Assembly: GCA_030601015.1 (NCBI GenBank)
Contig: JAUVUO010000081.1
Location: forward strand, 1-6,193
Source: Candidatus Omnitrophota bacterium
GTDB taxonomy: Bacteria; Omnitrophota; Gorgyraeia; Duberdicusellales; 4484-171
Length of the DNA: 6,193 nucleotides
Direction of reading: 5' to 3'
Both the position numbers and the translations under genes were made by a program. This document shows positions 1 through 4,705 of this stretch, in pieces. Each line of letters starts with the position of its first letter. The stretch's first letter is position 1. The notes under the pieces were generated by a model. The model saw only the letters and a list, made by a program, of their open reading frames with translations. It was not told where the DNA came from and did not search any database.

Positions 1-671
1 AAAACTTCATAAATTCTTTGGCCCAGCATTAAAGAAACTAAATATTCAACTATATCATCAAAATTTGATTCCATAATGATTTCACTCATTAAACTCGATT
101 TTGAGTCTTTAGACGCACGAGGATTAAATGGAAGAAGATATATCATCTCTACTCGTTGTATTGTGAATGATACCGGCCTAGGATAAATTATTTTAAGATA
201 CCCGAAAAATCCTCCATGATATTCCTTTAAAATCAAATCTCTTAACTGTAATGCCTGATTATAGCTATTTTCATCATCTATCCCCGGAAAACATACTAAA
301 GGTATACCTCTGCCTTCAGCATATCTTCTGCCTCGTTCACCAATAACAATTATCTTGCCAGGCATATCCTGAAGTTGGCCGATAGCTGTACCCACGACTT
401 GTTTATTAAGGCCTCCTAACAGTCCTTTATCTGAAGTTACCGCTACGATAAGCTGCCATTCGTCCCTAGGATGAAGGAATAAATTGTTGTTTTCCTGAAC
501 GTTAGCAATATTTAAAAAACTTTCGATAGTTTGAAATAATTCTTTAAAAGCAGTTATCCTTTTCTCTAATGTTTTGAATTGAGCTACTGATATATTTTTT
601 AATGTATTCAATAAATAAGAAAGATTGCGATTAAAATCTAAATTTTTTTTTATCACAGAAATTGTTTTCAT
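1..671 (-). CDS. atpG: F-type ATPase gamma subunit (rotor shaft), 3' end cut by window edge
   Basis: Gamma is the central stalk that turns inside the alpha/beta ring of F1 and joins it to the c-ring. I translated the minus strand from ATG at 671-669 and the frame stays open to position 1, giving 223 codons. The family usually has about 285 residues, so about 60 C-terminal residues lie outside the window. The start (MKTISVIKKN) fits the family, which begins with an N-terminal helix. The family signature appears as SDKGLLGGLN at about residues 80-89 (canonical SDKGLCGGLN). The last residues, GQRIYEV, correspond to the start of the long C-terminal helix. Alpha ends 86 bases upstream and there is no clear Shine-Dalgarno sequence. 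An in-frame TTG 27 bases upstream is possible but would add residues not usual for the family. The N-terminal helix sequence is divergent. Identification as gamma is firm; whether it acts in ATP synthesis is not shown. Confidence 0.93.
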   Translation of the reverse strand, partial: MKTISVIKKNLDFNRNLSYLLNTLKNISVAQFKTLEKRITAFKELFQTIESFLNIANVQENNNLFLHPRDEWQLIVAVTSDKGLLGGLNKQVVGTAIGQLQDMPGKIIVIGERGRRYAEGRGIPLVCFPGIDDENSYNQALQLRDLILKEYHGGFFGYLKIIYPRPVSFTIQRVEMIYLLPFNPRASKDSKSSLMSEIIMESNFDDIVEYLVSLMLGQRIYEV

Positions 672-757
672 ACACTTAAATTTTATATTTAAATACAAAA
701 AAATAACTTTTTATTTTGAGATTATAAGCGTATCTTCGGTGAACCATAAAAAATATT

Positions 758-2248
758 TTATCCCTCAGTTTTTTCGTTCAAATATGCTGTTAGACATTCA
801 TCCAACAATTCCTTAATGTTTTTGCTCAATTCCTTTGTACCGCGAAGTTGAGAGCATAGTTGAGGGTATCTTTTATTTGCAAATAATAAAATTTCTTCTC
901 TAAAAATTTTCCGTTTTCCTTTAGATAATCCTTTTAAAGTACCCTTATCTAATTCGTATAAATAAATTATTTGTTCTTCCATAGATATAGGTTTATTTTT
1001 ATCCTGAATAATCAGCTCGTTTATCTTTTCACCGCGTTTAAGTTTCGCCTCTGCCTCCTTAGAAAGCCCTGTAGCGCTTAACTGCGTCATCTTCAATAAT
1101 TCTTTATACTGGATATATTCCCTTCGTAAATTTTTACTTAAACTTTTCATTGCCGGCCACTGGGCTTTATTACCGATACGAGAAACAGAAAGTCCAAAAT
1201 CTATCGCGGGTTTAATACCTTTTTTAAAAAGATCTGTTGAAAAATATAATTGTCCGTCAGTCATGGATATTAAATTTGACGCGATATACCCTGTAGCATC
1301 GCCCTGAAGAATATCAACAATCGGCAAAAAAGTCATAGAGCCACCGCCTAATTCCGGTTTTAAATATCCTGCCCGCTCCATTAATTGAGAATGAATATAG
1401 AAAATGTCTCCGGGATAGGCTTCCCTGCCGGGAGCCCTTTCAAGGAGTAAAGATATTTGGCGATAAATCCATGAATGTTTAGTTAAATCATCAAAAACAA
1501 CCAAGACATCTCTGCCTTTTGACATAAAATATTCACCAATCATACATGCGGTATAAGGAGCTAAATATTGTTCGCCCGTGGATAAAGAAGCAATACCACT
1601 GACTATTATTGTATAATCTAATACATCATTATCTCTAAAACTATCTATAACTTTTAAAAGGCTGGAATAAGGTTTACCTATTGAACAATAGATACAAATA
1701 ACATCCTTACCTTTTTGATTCAATATCGCGTCTATGGCTACAACTGTTTTACCTATTAACCTATCGCCGATTAAAAGTTGTCTTTGCCCTTTAGCTATCG
1801 GGATAACAGCATCTAAAAGCAGCGTTCCTGTCTCTAAAGTTTTTGTTACCGGAACCCTGTCCATGACCCCTGGGGCAACTTTAAAAACAGGCAGAAACTT
1901 ATCCGATTTAATTTCTCCCAATTCATCTTGAGGCTGGCAAAGGCCATTAACTACACGCCCAATAAACGAGTCCGAAACAGGTAAGGATAACGTTCGTCCT
2001 TTATTATAGATTTCGTCGCCGGCCCGAAGATCACTGGCATCGCCTAAAACTAAAATCTGAATATTTTTTTCGGTAAAACCAAATACTAAACCCAAAACAC
2101 TATTGGCAAATTCCACAATTTGTCCATTCGCGCAAGATGGAAGGCCTTTCGCTATTACTACAAATTTACGTACAGATTCAACATATCCAACCTCTCTGAC
2201 TTCAAATTTTGGTTTTATTTGGCTGTTTTCTATTTTGGAATTATCCAT
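758..2248 (-). CDS. atpA: F-type ATPase alpha subunit
   Basis: Alpha is the non-catalytic nucleotide-binding subunit of the F1 hexamer on the cytoplasmic side. The 496-residue length is normal (about 500). Residues 1-95 are the beta-barrel domain, about 96-375 the nucleotide-binding domain and the rest the helical C-terminal domain. Walker A is GDRLIGKT at 161-168 (usual form GDRQTGKT), Walker B ends in VVFDD at 250-254, and PGREAYPGD lies at 273-281. The arginine finger that reaches into the catalytic site of beta is kept as R357 in SVSRIG, which argues for an active ATPase. Odd points are L164/I165 in the P-loop, SIGKPYS at 189-195 where most alphas have AIGQK, and LPIVDILQGD at 308-317 where LPxIETQAGD is usual. 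The ATG overlaps the stop of the b gene by one base (TAATG). Alpha rather than beta is shown by the R357 context and the P-loop form. Confidence 0.96.
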   Translation of the reverse strand: MDNSKIENSQIKPKFEVREVGYVESVRKFVVIAKGLPSCANGQIVEFANSVLGLVFGFTEKNIQILVLGDASDLRAGDEIYNKGRTLSLPVSDSFIGRVVNGLCQPQDELGEIKSDKFLPVFKVAPGVMDRVPVTKTLETGTLLLDAVIPIAKGQRQLLIGDRLIGKTVVAIDAILNQKGKDVICIYCSIGKPYSSLLKVIDSFRDNDVLDYTIIVSGIASLSTGEQYLAPYTACMIGEYFMSKGRDVLVVFDDLTKHSWIYRQISLLLERAPGREAYPGDIFYIHSQLMERAGYLKPELGGGSMTFLPIVDILQGDATGYIASNLISMTDGQLYFSTDLFKKGIKPAIDFGLSVSRIGNKAQWPAMKSLSKNLRREYIQYKELLKMTQLSATGLSKEAEAKLKRGEKINELIIQDKNKPISMEEQIIYLYELDKGTLKGLSKGKRKIFREEILLFANKRYPQLCSQLRGTKELSKNIKELLDECLTAYLNEKTEG

Positions 2249-2250
2249 TA
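2246..2250 (-). promoter_or_regulatory. TAATG stop/start overlap coupling b and alpha
   Basis: On the minus strand the TAA stop of the b/delta gene (2250-2248) shares its last A with the ATG of alpha (2248-2246). No good Shine-Dalgarno sequence is visible in the bases before the alpha start, so alpha is probably translated by ribosomes terminating on b/delta. The overlap is seen directly; the coupling is inferred. Confidence 0.7.
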
Positions 2251-2988
2251 TCGGTTTATTCTGTTTTTCCTGGCTTTTAAATTTTCATCAATTTTGTTTT
2301 TCAAACTACCGTCTAAAACAAAACTGCCTATAAAAACGATAATTCCAACAATTATTTTCGGATCAACTTCCTCTTTAATAATTACACCCCTGTCTAAAAA
2401 AAGTTTCATTTTTAAAGATAATTCATCTTTCTGATCATTATCAAGAGGGAAAGCGGATATTATCTTTATTTCATTGATATCCTCGGGTACTCGTAAGTTA
2501 TCTAACCTAATAAAATCATTATCAATAAGATTTTTTACCCAAAGAGAATGAACATCTAATCTAAACTTTTCAGGCAAAACATTTTCGATAATCTCACAAG
2601 CTTTCTTAATTGTTTCACTCTCTATTTTATTTTCTACTTCAGAAATAAGATTTCGCCTTGCCTTATCTGCCTGCTGTATTAATTCTTCCCCCTGGATTCT
2701 TGCTTGTTTCAAAATACTGTCCCGTTCCGATTCTGCACTTTTTATAGTTTTATCCTTAAATTGTTCAGCCTCAGAATTAGCTTTAATTACAATCATCCTG
2801 GATTTTTCTTTCGCTTCTTTCAACTTAGCCAGCACCTCTTTTTCTTTATCTTCGTAATCTTTACTCATGCCTTCCAAATGTTTAGTTGCCGAAACAATAT
2901 TTTTAGACATCATTTTCTTTAAAAAAAATGTCAATCCGGAAAAAATGATTAACTGTAATATTATTATTAAAAAAACGACTACAGCCAT
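2248..2988 (-). CDS. atpF: F-type ATPase b subunit fused to a delta-like C-terminal domain
   Basis: This is the peripheral stalk (stator) that holds the alpha/beta ring still against the rotor. The 246 residues are well above the roughly 160 of a simple b subunit. Residues 3-23 form one membrane helix. About 30-135 is a long charged, Lys/Glu-rich coiled coil. From about 170 the sequence resembles the end of the delta/OSCP subunit: IKIISAFPLDNDQKDE at 174-189 and the EEVDPKIIVGIIVFIG stretch at 206-221 followed by VLDGSL. No separate delta gene lies between b and alpha, where it would normally be, so the fusion explains its absence. Long b proteins without a delta gene are known from N-type (Na+) F-ATPases and some other lineages. 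The start ATG at 2988 sets the membrane helix at the extreme N terminus, as expected; only a weak TTAAG precedes it. The b identity is firm and the delta part good. Confidence 0.88.
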   Translation of the reverse strand: MAVVVFLIIILQLIIFSGLTFFLKKMMSKNIVSATKHLEGMSKDYEDKEKEVLAKLKEAKEKSRMIVIKANSEAEQFKDKTIKSAESERDSILKQARIQGEELIQQADKARRNLISEVENKIESETIKKACEIIENVLPEKFRLDVHSLWVKNLIDNDFIRLDNLRVPEDINEIKIISAFPLDNDQKDELSLKMKLFLDRGVIIKEEVDPKIIVGIIVFIGSFVLDGSLKNKIDENLKARKNRINR

Positions 2989-3058
2989 ATTCTTAATATT
3001 TTAAAATCACCATTATCCATAAAATATATTATTTAATTAATACCGCCAATTTCACATA

Positions 3059-3280
3059 CTAATTAGCTGTCGAAAAAAGCTGAAAAACTATAAGCATAGC
3101 AATAAGTGAAATAGCCTGAGCTGCCACAAGAACAACAACTAAAGCTGTAAAAATCTTTGGAGCGGACGAAGGGTTTCTGCCTAAGGCGGTAATACTCGCA
3201 AACCCGCTTACGGCAAAAACCGCGCATGGCCCCAAAACACATAATGTAAAAATTATAACTAACGAAATATTTCTGCTCAT
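3059..3280 (-). CDS. atpE: F-type ATPase c-like proteolipid lacking the ion-binding carboxylate
   Basis: The 73-residue protein forms a two-helix hairpin (about 5-33 and 43-70), the right size and shape for the c subunit whose ring carries H+ or Na+ across the membrane. The polar loop reads LGRNPSS, with R35-N36-P37 matching the family RQP. In E. coli the loop Arg41 lies 20 residues before Asp61; here R35 lies 20 residues before Q55, and the flanking AQAISLIAM matches VDAIPMIAV. The ion-binding carboxylate is therefore glutamine, codon CAG at 3118-3116. The entire protein has no Asp or Glu. The glycine-rich motif of helix 1 is also weakened, with Ala and Val where Gly is expected. It lies between epsilon and b/delta, the operon place of a c gene. 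The start at 3280 has only a weak upstream AAGA. The c-family call is strong; the capacity to carry ions is doubtful. Confidence 0.88.
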   Translation of the reverse strand: MSRNISLVIIFTLCVLGPCAVFAVSGFASITALGRNPSSAPKIFTALVVVLVAAQAISLIAMLIVFQLFSTAN

Positions 3281-3321
3281 TTGTAATCTTAACCCGCGCT
3301 AAATCGATTCTCTAATTTTAG

Positions 3322-3344
3322 AATTTCTTATTTTTATAGAAATT
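3322..3344. repeat. Small AT-rich inverted repeat between epsilon and c
   Basis: A perfect 7-base inverted repeat (AATTTCT at 3322-3328 and AGAAATT at 3338-3344) encloses a 9-base loop in the 111-base gap between epsilon and c. It is all but free of G and C, so the hairpin would be weak. It could affect mRNA processing or c expression, but may also be chance in AT-rich sequence. Confidence 0.3.
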
Positions 3345-3391
3345 ATTAATGTATCTAATTTTATTTTACCATAGGCTATGCATTCCGCAAT

Positions 3392-3625
3392 TCACATTTC
3401 TTCCACTATCGCTAATACTTTGTTTTTATTAACATTAACAACACCTCTTTTTATATAAATATCCTTTCCGTCAACACTAACAATCCCTCTTAAAAGCCTG
3501 CTCATTATTTGCTTATGAAAAATAAGTACTTCAAATACACCGTTTTCACCGGGAAAAACAACGCTGGCAGCTTTTCCTTTAAATATAATATTGATAGGGC
3601 TTAATATTTGCACATCTAATAACAT
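3392..3625 (-). CDS. atpC: F-type ATPase epsilon subunit, N-terminal domain only
   Basis: Epsilon binds the foot of gamma and contacts the c-ring as part of the rotor; in many bacteria its C-terminal helices can brake ATP hydrolysis. The 77 residues match only the N-terminal beta-sandwich: a first strand LLDVQILSP, the VVFPGENGVFEVL stretch at 23-35 (family pattern VxxPGxxGxFxVL), the IMSRLLRGIV stretch, and the closing strand NVNKNKVLAIVEE. The usual 130-140-residue protein has two C-terminal helices that are missing here; the reading frame ends cleanly with TGA, so this is a natural short form, as known from green sulfur bacteria. The brake should be absent. Epsilon usually follows beta; here it is separated from where beta must be and precedes c, an order that recalls N-type operons in which epsilon lies upstream of the membrane subunits. 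No Shine-Dalgarno sequence is evident before ATG 3625. Confidence 0.85.
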   Translation of the reverse strand: MLLDVQILSPINIIFKGKAASVVFPGENGVFEVLIFHKQIMSRLLRGIVSVDGKDIYIKRGVVNVNKNKVLAIVEEM

Positions 3626-3719
3626 AAATATTTCAAGTTAAATCAGTTTATTTTTGCATGATTTATTTTTTAATATTATTTAATAAATATTTTATTCTTG
3701 CTTTCTAATATCCAAAATT

Positions 3720-4517
3720 TCATCCGGGAAAAGAAGACTTTTTAGCTGCCATTAAAGTATCTTTTGTTATTTTCACTTGACTGTGCCAAGCAAAGAAAAG
3801 CACCCCGGACAATAAAACACTAAAAACAATAATACTGAATATTACTATCCAAGCCATATTCTTTGAAGGCGAATCAGATATAACTTTTTTGTCTTCTAAC
3901 ATTTCCGGAGCGTTAGGGCCTCCGGCCTTTACTAAAAGTTTTTCCATTTTAAAAATGTCTTCTTTAACCTTATCAACAACAATTAAATTTTCTCTATAAA
4001 GGCCGATATGAAGTTCTCGGCTCAATTCATCATCATTTTGAGAAACACGTATCTTATCTAATCTCGCATAAATAGTCTCCGCGATTTCTTTAGCTCTTAC
4101 ACCATATGAAGTATCTATAAGATGGTCTAACGTTCTGTCTGTTTGTTTCTTTAATCCCAAAAGTTCTTCCTCCGGAACAAGCCAAACATCCAAAACTTCT
4201 ACTTCAAAAGTACGAATTTCTTTAGGTTTTAAGGAAACTTCCTCTTTATAAAGATAGTAACGCGACTTTGATGTGTCGTATTCCAGCTTCAACTCTCCTA
4301 AACTAACTATATCACTTGGTTTTACTTCGTCAGGTAAATATTTTTTTACCATTAGTGTTTGTTCCTTTTCTTTTGAAGGGTTAATAGCTGTAAATTTAAA
4401 ATATACATTTTCGCTTTTAACACTTTTATATACAATTAAATTTAAGGCAAGAAGAAAAATTAAAATTCCATATATTTTATGTTTATGATAAAAATGTCTT
4501 TTACCAACCTTTAACAT
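3720..4517 (-). CDS. Unknown two-TM membrane protein, first gene of the ATPase operon
   Basis: I do not recognise a named family. I place the start at ATG 4517, giving 265 residues, because AGGGAGG lies eight bases upstream; an ATG at 4544 would place that ribosome site inside the gene. A basic N terminus (KVGKRHFYHKHK) precedes a hydrophobic segment at about 15-31, a membrane anchor or signal peptide. Residues about 38-115 are strand-rich, with FTAINPSKEKEQTLMVKKYL and SLKPKEIRTFEVEVLDVW, and look like a beta-sandwich module. About 118-200 is charged and probably helical. Residues about 222-243 form a second membrane helix followed by a basic tail. The likely topology is N and C termini inside with about 190 residues outside. 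The gap to epsilon is 94 bases with no terminator, so it probably shares the ATPase transcript. It is not subunit a, which has five or six membrane helices and an essential arginine. Its place at the head of an operon with no a subunit makes it a candidate partner of the rotor or stator; that is inference. Confidence 0.8.
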   Translation of the reverse strand: MLKVGKRHFYHKHKIYGILIFLLALNLIVYKSVKSENVYFKFTAINPSKEKEQTLMVKKYLPDEVKPSDIVSLGELKLEYDTSKSRYYLYKEEVSLKPKEIRTFEVEVLDVWLVPEEELLGLKKQTDRTLDHLIDTSYGVRAKEIAETIYARLDKIRVSQNDDELSRELHIGLYRENLIVVDKVKEDIFKMEKLLVKAGGPNAPEMLEDKKVISDSPSKNMAWIVIFSIIVFSVLLSGVLFFAWHSQVKITKDTLMAAKKSSFPG

Positions 4518-4525
4518 TTCATATA

Positions 4526-4532
4526 CCTCCCT
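4526..4532 (-). promoter_or_regulatory. Strong ribosome binding site that sets the 4517 start
   Basis: The minus strand reads AGGGAGG followed by eight bases (TATATGAA) and ATG at 4517. This is the only strong Shine-Dalgarno sequence in the window and it decides the start of the membrane protein. The other starts in the operon have no comparable site. Confidence 0.85.
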
Positions 4533-4592
4533 TATTAACAACATAAAACCTTATTTCTGTATTAACTTAAAAATTCATCAGAACTTCTTTAC

Positions 4593-4619
4593 ATTCTATC
4601 ATCTTTTTTTATATACCAA
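4593..4619 (-). promoter_or_regulatory. Possible promoter of the ATPase operon
   Basis: Between the terminator at 4631 and the first start at 4517, the minus strand has TAGAAT (4598-4593), one base from the -10 consensus TATAAT. Upstream is TTGGTA (4619-4614), a partial -35 with a short 15-base spacer. A promoter is expected here because the upstream gene is terminated, but AT-rich sequence gives such matches by chance. The leader to the start codon would be about 70 bases. Confidence 0.3.
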
Positions 4620-4630
4620 TTAATTTTTAA

Positions 4631-4658
4631 CAAAAAAAAACACCGACAGATATCGGTA
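4631..4658 (-). terminator. Rho-independent terminator after the repeat-protein gene
   Basis: The minus strand carries the stem ACCGA/TCGGT (4657-4653 and 4646-4642) with a six-base loop, then a G and nine T residues (4640-4632). It lies about 50 bases after the TAA stop of the repeat protein (4708-4706). The five-pair stem is short but the T-run is long. It separates the repeat-protein gene from the ATPase operon. Confidence 0.7.
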
Positions 4659-4705
4659 ATAAAATAATCAAAACAATAAATTAACTGCTTTTAGCCAGAT
4701 GCCTC

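Noticed and set aside
721..726. Perfect TATAAT on the minus strand 45 bases before gamma, as an internal promoter
   Set aside because: There is no convincing -35 at the right distance and such hexamers are common by chance in this AT-rich gap.
625..816. Plus-strand open frame of 63 codons over the gamma start and gamma-alpha gap
   Set aside because: It is AT-driven, lies opposite the gamma and alpha coding ends and has no ribosome site or recognisable protein features.
2103..2434. Two overlapping plus-strand open frames opposite the b/alpha junction
   Set aside because: Both are antisense to well-supported ATPase genes and their Phe/Ile/Leu-rich translations are what antisense of AT-rich Lys/Glu coding gives.
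3370..3380. CATAGGCTATG palindrome after epsilon as an operator or terminator
   Set aside because: A five-base stem with a one-base centre cannot form a good hairpin and no T-run follows; nothing marks it as an operator.
3363..3390. TTGCGG-16-TAAAAT on the minus strand as a promoter for c
   Set aside because: The -35 matches only TTG of the consensus; it overlaps the end of epsilon and is not above chance for this composition.
3720..4517. The membrane protein as ATPase subunit a or the AtpQ/AtpR pair of N-type operons
   Set aside because: It has only two hydrophobic segments with a large soluble region between them; a has five or six helices, and Q and R are short all-membrane proteins.
4518..4544. 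Longer start (ATG 4544) for the membrane protein, adding MLLIREVYE
   Set aside because: The added codons are the Shine-Dalgarno sequence and leader of the ATG at 4517.
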